Assembly: GCA_026874595.1 (NCBI GenBank)
Contig: CM049320.1
Span: forward strand, 26,327,214-26,391,213
Direction: 5' to 3'
Length of the DNA stretch: 64,000 nucleotides
DNA from: Sipunculus nudus
Taxonomy: Eukaryota; Annelida; Sipuncula; Golfingiida; Sipunculidae
Position numbers and translations under genes: made by a program. Numbering within the stretch: the stretch's first letter is position 1; each line of letters starts with the position of its first letter. This document shows, piece after piece, positions 24,127 through 36,022 of this stretch. A model generated the notes under the pieces. That model had not been told where the DNA came from and did not search any database. It worked only from the letters and a program-made list of their open reading frames with translations.

Positions 24127-27100
24127 TACTGTCTGCGTAGAACATTTAAAATATATTTCAAGGTATTATGTTCCCAGTATAGGTTAATTCTGATCCACGT
24201 TTAGATATATACTGTTACATAGTAAACTCAGAAATGGAACCAAAGTCTATAATTCTAATTATTAATATGTTTCATTTTCAATATGTCAATCTTATCTTGA
24301 TTGGGGGGGGGGGGGGGGTTGATAACACTGACAATCCCACCTCCCTTGTTAAAAAAAAAAAGGGGGGGGGGGTATATACCCCGAACCCCCTACGTATTTA
24401 CGCCCCTGATTATAAATAATATTGAATGCAGTTTCATTTGTAGCACTACCAGGCACATACTGTATGGTTCTTCTCTGCTAGTCTATATTCAAAAGAAGTA
24501 TTTCAGCCTTCTGGTCGGTGAAATGTGTATGATGCTTATTCTCATGTTATGTACATGTTTTCCAAACCATAATTTCAGATCATAAATAAAATTGATTTAA
24601 AAAAAATAAGCCAATTAGATGCTAATGATGTGCTGAGAGACTATTTTACAAAAATTAAAAGTCACTTTTAAAAGGAAGATCAAATTTTTTCAATATGTCG
24701 AAGAAGCGACACCGAACAGTATTGAAAACAATACATGAATTGTGTTAATTGATGCACCGATGAAACGTCACAGCCCTAGAACTATCTGTAATTACTTATT
24801 TATACTTTTTATTTTTAGTGTATATATCTTAATTTTTGTATACCTTCCACGAAGAGGGTATGCGTTCTTCTTATGGGATGCTCCCAAAACCGTGCTTACA
24901 TTCACTTATTCGGCCCATATTCCAGCTACATTTGTGCGTGAGTGACTTCACAATATTCCTTGATGACGTTCCTGAAAGCGGATCAAGTGCTGGATCCGCA
25001 TCAAAATTTAACCGAATCTTCATTTGCTCATTCCCGAAATGCCACAAACACACTCACCAACACATACGAACGAAGAAGGATGAACGCATACCTTCCTGGC
25101 GGAGGCAATAAATCTTTGAAATATTCAAGCCTTTTCAAATGAAAAGTAACATGAGGGTGTTTTACCATTGTATATTTAGACATTGTTTTCCCATTCTTTG
25201 GAACTGATGGAATGAATTTCAGTCTCATGTATCGATACATAAATCAGACTCCTTCACACATGCGTATATAATTTACACATGCGTATTTATAGGCATGAAC
25301 GATTGTTTGTGGCCTTTCTATGTCACATGCTCAAAGAAAGAAAAGATACATCATCTTGCAGAAAAAAATCTTGGTTTATACCTGTTTGCATGTGCTTTCA
25401 AGGTTTCACGGGAAACCATTCATATATCCTTAATATGTTTTATTCAAGGAATTCTCGCATGGATACCCATTATACACCCGTACCACCAAGGTGAGAATTT
25501 CATAACGATGGCTCTGATTGTGATCTGCACAACACGGTACGTTTCAGTATTGTTCTCACCGTACGCCATAACTGTCATGCCGCTGTAGACAGGAGTTGGT
25601 GGATTACTTTTATACCATCTATATATATATGGTTCCTTTGTGGTCTTTTATCGGCGACGTCTAAAATATTTGACTATACATCAAATGACATCACTGTCAT
25701 CTCGATACCATTAATTATAAACAGGAATCAGAGCCGCCAAAGAGCAAACTCCAACATAATTTATCTTTAAACTAGAGTGTTATGGAGCACGCAGCGCAAA
25801 TTACCTGAGCCTTGTTTAAACTCGTTAACGAAAGAATCACAAATAATCGCCCCAAACCTTCATCAAAACTTACTCAGAAAAACTCAGTGTCCTATTTTTT
25901 TTTGTAGCCGTGTTTGTCTTAAACAGATCTAAGACACGTGTGCATGTACGATGAGTCTCATAGATGCAAGTGAAGAAGGCGTTATGTTAGCCGACCTGAC
26001 CTGATAACTGGTAGGAAGTGGCATCCTGGGACATCCAGAGACTACAAGAGCCTGTATTTAGTCTCGTATGGTATGCTATAATGCATGTGCATTTTAGAAA
26101 GGAAATACTGCGGATGGCTTTATATTCAAGGTGTTAAACAATTCATGATTTTAAATTATCGGTCTTCCGAGATGGTTCCATTTTCTCGTTCTTATAATGC
26201 ACTGCTCCACACAAATCATTCTAATTGGTCTATGAATACTTTAATTACTATGTGAACAAATTCGTAACAATTTGCTGAGGGACATATAATTAAGAACCCA
26301 CACGCCACAGCATCTTTCTATAAGCACTCCTCTCGCGTATCTGGACAGAGTGAGCTTAATACCTAAGCTAAGTATACACGCACTTATTATATTCGGTTTT
26401 AAAATTCGTGACCATACTTTTTTTTTATTCCTGGTGTCAACAAGTCCTGGTGTTTGACGCACCTGCCGGCCCTGGGTGTGTAATCACCAGCATTGTTGGG
26501 TCACAACACAGAGGAACTCCAAATTACGCACCCGTTTGTGAGTAATAAACGGCTTTGGGTTATAGGCTTCCAAAAGGCAGCGGAAATCTTGCGCTTCTAA
26601 AGAATCTACTGATTTTCCCGCTGCCTGCTTTGACCGTTTATGATGCACTTAAACACCAGGTGGTGCACATGGGCCCGTCTGCTGAAAAAAAAACTGCTGA
26701 TGTTACTAGCCGCCAACCAAATGCATGTCAACAAACACTAGACAGGCACAAGGCTCCGCCCAGAAAACACTTGTTGGGCAATTCTCTCTTAGCATGTGGC
26801 TTGTTCAAACGGTCGCCGGGACGATGAGCTGTCACTAAAAACGAAATGAACAACATTGGCTTCGTGTATTCCTCGCTTGGCTGGTAAACCGTTTTATCTT
26901 CCAGCACAGGGTTTCATCTGATTGGAACAAAATACAGTGATCCCCTCTGATGTAGAGATTCAGGATACAAGGTTATAACAAACAGCGCTTACGATATAGG
27001 TAGTTGGCCTATGGGTAAAGCGCTGTGTAAAGAGCACATAGGCCTCCCATTAACGCTAATTTGGTGCTCCTCAGCTGAGCTATAAACTCAAGGCCTACCA

Positions 27101-27570
27101 AAATTTAGGCCTGTGATCTATCCCTAAACCACAGGGCCTGAAGCGAGAATCCTGCTTACAGGAAGGTCCGCAGCAGTGGCAAAGCACGATATCTAGACCA
27201 AAATGTCATCTTAGTGTTCCTTGCGTAAAGGAGTATAAAAGTAATAGATTCTAACCTAATTGCTTTAAACATATAACTTTTATAGCGGCAATATTAGGAA
27301 ATAGATTTGTTAATTATATGGGAGATTTTAAGTTAATAAGAAAGATAATCCATTAATGTAAACTACATTGACAAGACATATGTATCCATATCATTGAGTC
27401 CTTAAACTTTTACTAGTCCGTCTACGTGCGGTTGGTCAACATAAATGAAAATACGATCAGAAACACATAAATTTTGCACAGAGAGCTGTAAACACAGGTT
27501 TCAGACTCACGTTTATGTGCAGATGTTTGGATAATAAAGCTAGAAAATCTATATCAACCAGGAGCGAATA
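24122..27570. other. no recognised gene
   Basis: Mixed AT-rich sequence with poly-G runs (about 24303-24318 and 24362-24371). There are several 60-97-codon open frames on both strands, none with a domain, a signal peptide or credible splice partners. A pair of short palindromic words (ggcctatg...cataggcc, about 27007-27046) and a tRNA-like minus-strand word tatagctcagctgaggagc (about 27072-27090) hint at a worn SINE on the minus strand. Confidence 0.45.
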
Positions 27571-27819
27571 AATTATAATATTAGATTAGATATTTTCAAG
27601 CAGACTCCGTGTACTTGACATTTAATGTTGGCCACATTGATTTTCATTCTGACGTAATATTTCTGCCCTGGAGACGAAACATATTCAGAAACCGTGTTGT
27701 TATGGCAACAATATGCTGACAAGGACTGTTTAAATTCCGAGGCGATACGACAGGTGCGGGATTCGGGCCTTGATGCCAGACGATGCTTGTCTTTTGCGAT
27801 TGGCAAAAGTCTGATCAAA

Positions 27820-30800
27820 ATGATTTACTCTACTCTTTTCGTGATTTTCTACTTGCAAGGTAAGAAACTAATCGTGTATATAAAAAAGAGTAATATTAAA
27901 TGTGAACGAAAGATTTTTAAGCTACAGTCCTTAGAATCTCTAATTTTGAATTGGTGACGCGTTAAGCGTGCCTACCCAATTTTACTTAACAGCTCCAGTC
28001 ACCAGGTTTATTGTGTTTACATACTTTTCATGTTACTAACTTACATACATTAGTATGGTTACATAAACTATTTAAGCATCAGCCCATCCAGTAAATTGGG
28101 ATTTTTGGTGAATATGCAGGACTAATAAGGAAACATGTTTTCTACTATTAATGTTAAATATATGTCAAATTAAGACGTATAGGAACCCATATGTCATATG
28201 TTACGTATGTTTCCCAGCGGGGAATTATTATTATAACCATAATCCTCCCTTTCAGGGGCGATGGGTACTAGTACATCAGGCCGGTATTACAAGTGGCAAG
28301 AGGGACCAAAAGCATTGGCCAACAAGACAAACCGATATCAACTTCCAGAATACGGGAAAATGCCACTGAATTGTTTGGCAAAATGCGGTGCCCTGGCGGA
28401 TTGTCAAGCCGTAAACGTCTTTATCAATGGAACCTGTGAGGTTCTCTTATCTCCCGTTCTCAATGTGACTCTTGAGGCAGGAGTTAAAGCTTACATCTGG
28501 GAAGATTTAACTTCAGCAATGATGCCAGGTATGTTTCAAGTCTCTGATTCATTTCCAATTTTATTCAATTTATTTTGGAATACCTCTTTCATGACGGATA
28601 TTTTTTTAGGCAGGAGCTACAACGTACATCGCTTAACGAAATAGTACAGAACAAAATCTCGGTAAACTTCATGTCTTCTTTTGTTTGCGGATTTGCCATA
28701 TCTGTAGTATTATAAGTTTAGTATATAGATTTATGTATAATATATTTATATATAATGATTTTATAAAAGGAAAACTCCTATGTCAATAAAATAGATCTGG
28801 AAATTATTTCCACTATTTTCCATGCAATTCTAACCGAGATAATGACAGTAATTATAAACAAAAATGTCTTTCATGAAAATGTCCTATTTTAATCAATGTG
28901 GGTAAAATTTACTTCAGTCTTTAAGTATTAGATATTAATTCATATTTACTATTTTGCTAATATGATCACAAAATGAAAAGTTCAGACGTGAATTTGCGTA
29001 GTGCGGCGTTCCGACTAAGACGAGCTTACGATGCCCTACGCTGTGCCTATACGCTGGCCTACGTGGCAATACGCTAAGGGACGCAAAGCGGTACACGAGA
29101 TGAACGCTAAAATCGCGTACTGTCGGCGTAGAGCACTGGACGCAGAAGGTACGCAGTTTCTACGCAAGTCTGCGCAACACGCGCTATTGTCCGCAAGACC
29201 TTCGTACACGTATGCAACCCTACGCCTGTTATAAACACTCCTACGCCGAAGTACGCCAATTGCATATGCCGTGCAGGTACGCAGGGTACGCGAACTTACG
29301 TCATCGGCCGGATAACCTTGCAACATTTTTGTTCATGAGTACAGAGCGTACTCGGTACGCCGCTATAGGCAACTCTACGTAAACCCGGTGTGAAACCCCA
29401 ATAACATTAAAATAATACACTTTTTTTCTTGGCCTCAGGATGCCCGGACGGATTTGGTTCGGCAATGATCTCGGGAGGACGAATTTCGTGTTACCACTTC
29501 TCTTTTGACAACATCAAATGGGAAGCTGCACGTTCGTATTGCCACAGACTGGGTGGTAAGCTGGCAAGTTTAGAATCCGTGGATGAGAGAGATCACCTCA
29601 TATCATTGATGGAAAACGGCAACAATCTCCTTGAAAAACGTAAGATGAGCAGAATTTTTGTAAAGAAAATAATGACATGAACCCAAAATAGATGTTCAAT
29701 ATAAATATCCTTTCGCATTCCCGGGAACCTTTATTTTTTATTATATATATTATTTAAATATGCCATATTTAGTGATATGACTAGAGTCATGGGTATAGCA
29801 AATAATTTTGTTTTGAAACATACAAGAAAATATACCAGTACACTCGTATATTTCTTTGGAACATTGTATACAAATATTTGATAAGTTTAGTCACAGCAGC
29901 CAAGGACTAAGGGATATTTTAGCCCAGGGTTTTTTCTGCGTAATAATTGGATACAAGAAGCTCTAATGCACAATGCGAGCCAAATAATAAAATACATAAA
30001 ATTTCATAGAATTCAGAACTTGGCCGAAAGATGGGCTACTAATGCAAATCACCCCTTCAACAAAATTATATAAGAAACAATACTTAATTCATCCCTAGCC
30101 TTGCCATTCTGAAGAGTTATATAAAACAAATTATGAAATTCTAAACTTGTGTAAATAGAGAGACCAGGAAAATAAATACAGAAAGTCTAGCACTTGTTCT
30201 GTCAGGATGACCGTCTCTGAAAACCTAGAAACCGTCATATCTTATTACGTTTGACTTAAAAATAAAGAATGCAGCAGAACCTAAAACAGTAAATTCCGTA
30301 GAAGACCAAATTACTATTATTAGATCAACCATGATATTCTATGATCTAAAATATGCTGACATCAATATTATAAACTTAATACAAACGTTGGCATGTTGAT
30401 GTCTAATCCTATTTTATAGTAAATATAAGATTTATGAAAGGCAATGATCGTATTAAAGCTAATTTAACATTTAAGTTAGAATTTTAAAAATCTCTTTCCG
30501 CTTTCGGACGCAAATACATATGCATTGAATGTGACCATAAGAAACAGACTTCCAATAAAACATGGTAAACTTTCATGCGATATATAATTAAAATGAGAGA
30601 AATCATATTTTATCGTTTAAAGGTTTATTAAATTTATATATTTACATATATTTATTTAAAATGCATAATTCCAGGAAAATATCTGGTGCACACCTAAGAT
30701 AAATCATTACTGCAATAGGTTGTTAACCATCCACCGTGCACCAATGAAAATGTACGGAATTGTTTATACAGATGGTGTTCTGTTTAACATTTCAGCGTTT

Positions 30801-31010
30801 TGGCTTTCCGGTACTGATGAGGACCAAGAAGGAAAATGGGTGTGGGCAGACACTGGTGCTTCAATTGACCCGATTGTGGTGACTCCAATTGACGAAGGAA
30901 GTGATATGGACTGCTTGGAAGTGTATGTGAGTCCTCGTGGTCCTCCATATTTTAGGGCCTGGGACTGTAATGGTGAAAGTCTCACAATCTGTGAATCAGG
31001 AAACATATAG
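27820..31010 (+). CDS. secreted PAN-like / C-type lectin domain protein
   Basis: A four-exon gene: 27820-27859, 28256-28528, 29439-29639, 30796-31010. All introns are phase 1 with GT-AG ends, encoding 242 residues. Residues 1-13 (MIYSTLFVIFYLQ) form a short hydrophobic signal peptide; an in-frame ATG at 27694 would add 42 residues in front and bury it, so 27820 is preferred. Exon 2 (about 24-100) looks PAN/apple-like, with Cys at NCLAKCGALADCQ and NGTCEVLL. Exons 3-4 (106-240) form a C-type lectin domain: GCPDGF, SCYHFSFDNIKWEAARSYC, GGKLASLESVDERDHL, FWLSGTDEDQEGKWVWAD, DCLEV, WDCNGESLTICE. The usual Ca2+/sugar motifs EPN or QPD and WND are absent (WDC replaces WND), so calcium-dependent sugar binding is doubtful. 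N-glycosylation sites include NKT, NGT and NVT. A role in recognition or defence is inference from family and neighbours. Confidence 0.85.
28990..29390. mobile_element. CpG-rich TACG-rich element in lectin intron 2
   Basis: About 400 bases strikingly dense in CpG, with some fifteen tacg words and many reverse-complement cgta words, set in a CpG-poor intron. The left end (tttgcgtagtgcggcgttcc) and the reverse complement of the right end (tttacgtagagttgcctata, then gcggcgtaccgag) share tttrcgtag and gcggcgtwccga, so it appears to have degenerate terminal inverted repeats. Both strands stay open for long stretches because AT-rich stops are rare, not because they code. Confidence 0.55.
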
Positions 31011-32240
31011 ATTTACTCATTGGTTACCAGTCTGTAAAAATGGTAAAGACATTTTAAAGTAGGAAAACCTATGAGCACAAGCTATATCGGATGCTACATT
31101 CTGACACGTAAAAGAATTTTACAAATATGATTACTGTTATGTTTACCCGCATATTAATACTGAATCATTTCGAATTAATTGAACAAATTGTAAAGTCATG
31201 ATATAGTTATGTCAGAAACAGAGTTCCAGGGAATACCAGGATATACGAGATAGACCCGACAGATCAATATGACAGAAAATGTCAGCATTGAATAAGTTGT
31301 GGGATTGCCATCTCCGTCTGTTGCTCATTCTGTGCACTCCAAATTTAATGCAACAGGAAAACTAATATCAAATACATTAATTAATAATAATACTTAAGAT
31401 AATATAATGATAGTTTGTGATTAAACGCAAAATATGTGAGAGAATATAAACTTTGTATTACTTGATATTGATTGATGATTATTAAACAATAAATTACAAT
31501 GATTTTTATTCACATATGATTATGATTATCAGGTCGATTTGCATGCATTGTTTGGATGGATATATAATCATTCCAATGATTTAGCAACGATGTCAAATTC
31601 CGCCTTCGGTTGACGTTTTAATGGTTAAACATCGGTGGAGAGCACGGGCGAGGATGGACTTTTATGGTTAAAACTGGATGGATATTGATGGGCATACATT
31701 TATATTTAAGAAATCAAAGAGGTATTGGCATTCATCAGAGAGAAGTTCGCTACAACCGCATCCTTTAGGTAAATGTAATAACTCTTGCACAATAAAGGGC
31801 CAATGAACAAAAATGAACATGTGTTTGTTATTATTTCGGTTTGGAGTATAAACATGTGGAAAATATAAAAGGACATGTCAGGTAAAAAAGTTTGATTATT
31901 TTCATTTAAAGATCTTTCGAAAAGGAGGTACTGTTTCTTCTCTCCTAAATTTCACTGTTTCCCGCAAATATCTCATTTAAAGGTACCTGGATTAAGTAAG
32001 TTTGATTTGGAAATAGTGCATTTAAACTGCATGCAAATTAACATGTTAAGAAACAAATGCGTCTTAAGCGTTTATAATAGTAAAGGTTTGAGGCTAGGGT
32101 CTAATATGACTGAGGATGCTCCTAGGGTGGGTTATACTAAAGCAGATTCGGCAATTCAGAAACATTAAAAATCATTCTACAGTGGCTTTTTTGCAGTGAC
32201 CAGCCGTCATTATCACATTGCGAGTTGTTGCTGAAAATGC
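31011..32240 (+). other. 3' UTR of the lectin gene and spacer
   Basis: AT-rich, no coding signs. Candidate poly(A) signals are the AATAAA words near 31489 and 31791. Confidence 0.45.
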
Positions 32241-32244
32241 ATTA

Positions 32245-33245
32245 GCTCTGGTTCATGTCCTTCGTGGTCTGCATGATCCTCTTCGTGGTCTGAATTTTTG
32301 GTCTAATTGCTCTGAATCTTGTTCTTCATGGTCTAAATCTTGCATTTCCTGGTGATAATCTTGCTCTTCATGTTCTGAATCTTGCTGTCCGTGGATTGAA
32401 TCTTGCTCTCCATGGTATGAATCTGTCTCTAGATGGTCTGTTTCTGGCACTTCACGGTCTGAATCTTCCACTTCATGGCCTGAATCATGTTTTTCTTGAT
32501 CTGAATCGTGCTCTTCATGGTCTGAATCTTGATCTTCATTGTGTGAATCTTGCTCTTCATTGTGTGAATCTTATTCTTCTTTGTCTAAAACTTGCTCTTT
32601 ATGGTCTGAATCTTGCTTTTCTTGTTCTGAATCTTGCCCCTCATGGTGTGAATCTTGTTCTTCATTGTCAGAATCGTGCTCTTTCTGGTCTGAATCTTGC
32701 TCTTTATTTGGTGAATTTTATTCTTCTTGGTCCGAATCCTACTCTTCATGGTTTAAATCTTGCTCTTCCTGGTCTGAATATTGCTCGTTATGGTCTGAAT
32801 ACTGTTTACATTTTCTGAATCTTGCTCTTCATTGTCTGAATCTTGCTCTTCATTATGTGAATCTTGCTCTTAATTGTGTGAAGCTTGTTTTCTTTGGTCT
32901 GAATCTTGCACTTTATGGTCTGAATCTTGCTCTTCATAGTTTGGATCTTGCTGTTCATGGTCTGAATCTTGCTGGTTACGGTCTGAATCTTGCTATTCAT
33001 AATCTGATTAGTACTCTTCATGGTCCGAATCTTGTTGTTCATGGTCTGAATCTTGCTCTTCATAGTCTGAATCTTGCTCTTCATATTCTAAAATTTGCTA
33101 CCCTTGATCTCAATCTTGCTATTCATGGTGTGAATCTTGCAGTTCATGCTCAGAATCTTGCAGTTCCTGGTCTGAGTCTTGCTGTTCATGGTCTGAATCG
33201 TACATTTCACGGTCTGAATCTTGCTCTTCATTCTTGTAAATCTCA
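32245..33245. repeat. 21-bp minisatellite, ~1 kb
   Basis: About 45 imperfect copies of tcttgctcttcatggtctgaa. Because the period is a multiple of three, several frames on both strands remain open (up to 247 codons on plus, repeating WSESCSS; on minus MKSKIQT or EEQD-type units). No start context, splice signals or flanking domain supports translation. Confidence 0.93.
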
Positions 33246-34249
33246 TTCTTCTATATATGCATATAATCTCCATTCCTGCTAACATACACATCCAGAGTAT
33301 AGCACCAAAATTTCTGGTGGTTGCATTGTTCTACAAAAGCATTTCTTCAAATTCTGTGAAATATGAATAAAATATATATTATTATTGATTCATTATTATT
33401 TTGAAATATAAATATGAGACACTCGCCCTCGCAGTTGCAGGTGGTCATCAAAGTCTTCAAGGTTACCAGGACTGATGTTGTATATACACTGTAACCACTT
33501 GACTTTTGACAGGTCTCACATATTAAATAATATGTCTGAGAGTGAAGAAGGAGCATGATAACTTTAGATTTCGTAATAGACATTGTATTGCTACAGCTTG
33601 CCCTTTAGGTGCCTAAATTGACATAGAGCAGCACAAAGCCTACGGTGGACACCTTATGGATAGGTTATATAGAATCTAATTGAAACTCCATGTCTCCTAA
33701 AACTATCCTGGTTAAGCTATCTCCTGCAGTAATCTCAAAGATTATGACGACGTTGACAATGCGAGGGTTGTAATGGCTACGAACCTGGAAACATTCGTTT
33801 TTCATTGGTGAATGTAGCTTAAGCCTTGATTAAACTTTTTTTATGGTGGTTGTTTGGTTTGATTTGCTGTGATATTGAAGGCACCCGAGATTAAACGAAA
33901 CCCGAGGAGCTTGTGTACGGCGGCACGGTACAAACAACTACGGAGCTAGCACATGTTTGACACTGAGCAGATCAGTTTGAAATAATTGAGCAAAACTAAT
34001 AAACTAATATCAAACAGCCTGCTACAATAAAGTAGCTAAGTCAACAGTAAGATATTGCGTAATGAGATCAGGTACGCATGAGTAATCAGCAGCCGTAAAA
34101 TCAATTGATTGACCCCGAGGTCGAGCGAATAATATGCAACTTCGCAACGTGTGAATGATCAACCGAGAAATAAAGGCCTTTGATGTCGCCCGGAGCGAGT
34201 AATCAGAGTCCGCCGGAGATGGCGTATCGTGTCCGTATTTGTCAGGTTC

Positions 34250-34434
34250 ATTTACTCTTAGAATGTTGGTTTGAGTTGAAATCTGCTGTTCGTTGTCCGC
34301 AGTGGTGAAGTGTCCGCCTCAATGAGGTTCCGCTTGTACATCACATATAGGGAATTTTGAAGGGACAAAACTATCTTGTCCGTTATAGCCAGTTGTCCGC
34401 CTAAGTGAGGTGTCCGTAAGACCAGTTTTCACTG
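34250..34434. mobile_element. one end of a Tigger/pogo-like MITE
   Basis: The sequence ends gacaccagt-like in reverse: reading the minus strand from 34434 gives cagtgaaaactggtcttacg then gacacctcacttaggcggac, typical of pogo/Tigger-type termini with repeated cggac words. It is followed by a TA. I could not find the opposite end. Confidence 0.5.
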
Positions 34435-34574
34435 TATATTCTATTACATTGGGTCCTATTACTATTTCCATACTATTACAGTTAATTAATTCTTGTCTAT
34501 TACTATTCCTATCACTTTGAAAATATGTAATTTCCTATAACTATTACTATTACATATTACTATTACCCCATCCC

Positions 34575-34576
<2 letters not shown>

Positions 34577-34624
<48 letters not shown>

Positions 34625-34936
34625 CTTGTCATTAGATAGACCAACCTTCCTTTCAACGCTTATATAGGAGGACCGCTGAAATTAAGGGGGACCATATGCG
34701 GTCCCCTTAAAATTTCAACATTTTTTTGTGATAAAACATTTAAAATTGGTCGATTAGCCATTAGCAACTTTTATATCTTAATATATAGAATTAATGACAT
34801 TTTTTCACATATTCAATACCAATTTATTCCCTTTTGGCTTCATTTTTCACAGAAGAATTCATATAATTGTCCCCCTAATCCCTAGAATAAAGCATTGTCC
34901 TCTTACTCTTGTCAGTAGGGTTATATATATATATAC

Positions 34937-34990
<54 letters not shown>

Positions 34991-35003
34991 TTATTTATAT
35001 ATA
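34577..35003. repeat. (TA)n arrays
   Basis: TA runs at about 34577-34618 and 34920-35003, with unique sequence between. Confidence 0.9.
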
Positions 35004-36022
35004 TCCTAAATCTAACAGTTTGGACAGTGACTCAATATTCCACTTGTTCTGGTTTTCATGATTTTGCATAATCACCAAATATCAGGTCACTCTCAATTAA
35101 CATTCAGAACGAATCTAAAATCACAAGTATTAACAAGGACAACACTTGCTCAGTGTTAAACATGAATTGGCCAGCATGAATATTTACTCTAAAGACGCGC
35201 CTCCTTTATGCAATAAAAGCATATATTTTTAACTACCGAACCCGAGCTTCGTGTTGTCACAGTCAATTTAAGTGTGATTCCCCCACAATCCTGAGAGGGC
35301 CAAAAGGTTATGACGTTCCTGGCTGATTAAAAAATGACTCACTATAGAATACTCTACAGTACTCATTAAACGTTTCTGAGCATGTTTGTAAATATATGTT
35401 TAGCCTTGTACCAACACGTGTACAAAGTCCTACTCAAACCAGGAAGTTGCAATAATATAAGGGTCCCGGTATATCAGCATATTTCGCTTAAAAAGCCTGT
35501 TTATGTACACAATCTAAGACAAGTCTGTATAAGTCAGACTGTACAGTCCTTCCTGGCACTACTAGAGGGTAAGAGGAGGATTTTACTTCTTATACTAAAA
35601 AAAAAAAATAAATTAATAAATAAAATGGAAACAGGACATGAAGATTTCAATTATATACTTAATGCGTGCAGTTACTAGACGTTTTTAATTTGTCTTTGAC
35701 ATCAAGGTTATTGCTTAACAAAGAACAATTTATGCCTCAAGCGAGACCTAAAGGAAATATAGAATCACTAACATTACCTGACTTATCGTTTAATAGTAGT
35801 CTTAGTTACCTTTTCCTTATTAATGCATGATACCTTGGACATAATATCGGAAGGTTTACCATGTTCTATTATATCCTACCTATCATATTAAGCTTACGGT
35901 TGTAACCATGTTTCGGGATTTTATTAACTCAGGTTCACATATTCAATTTTGATTCAAGGTTATGTTGAGTACGTACACGAGTATTGATATAAATGTCGGT
36001 GTAAACACCTATTAGCACTGAA

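Noticed and set aside
23796-24140. 114-codon plus-strand frame
   Set aside because: Mostly Ile/Tyr from TA repeats.
29031-29326. Overlapping open frames on both strands in the CpG-rich intron block
   Set aside because: Stops are rare because of base composition; the sequence looks like an element with inverted ends.
32253-33291. Open frames of up to 247 codons on both strands
   Set aside because: The 21-bp period keeps frames open; no splice signals or domain support them.
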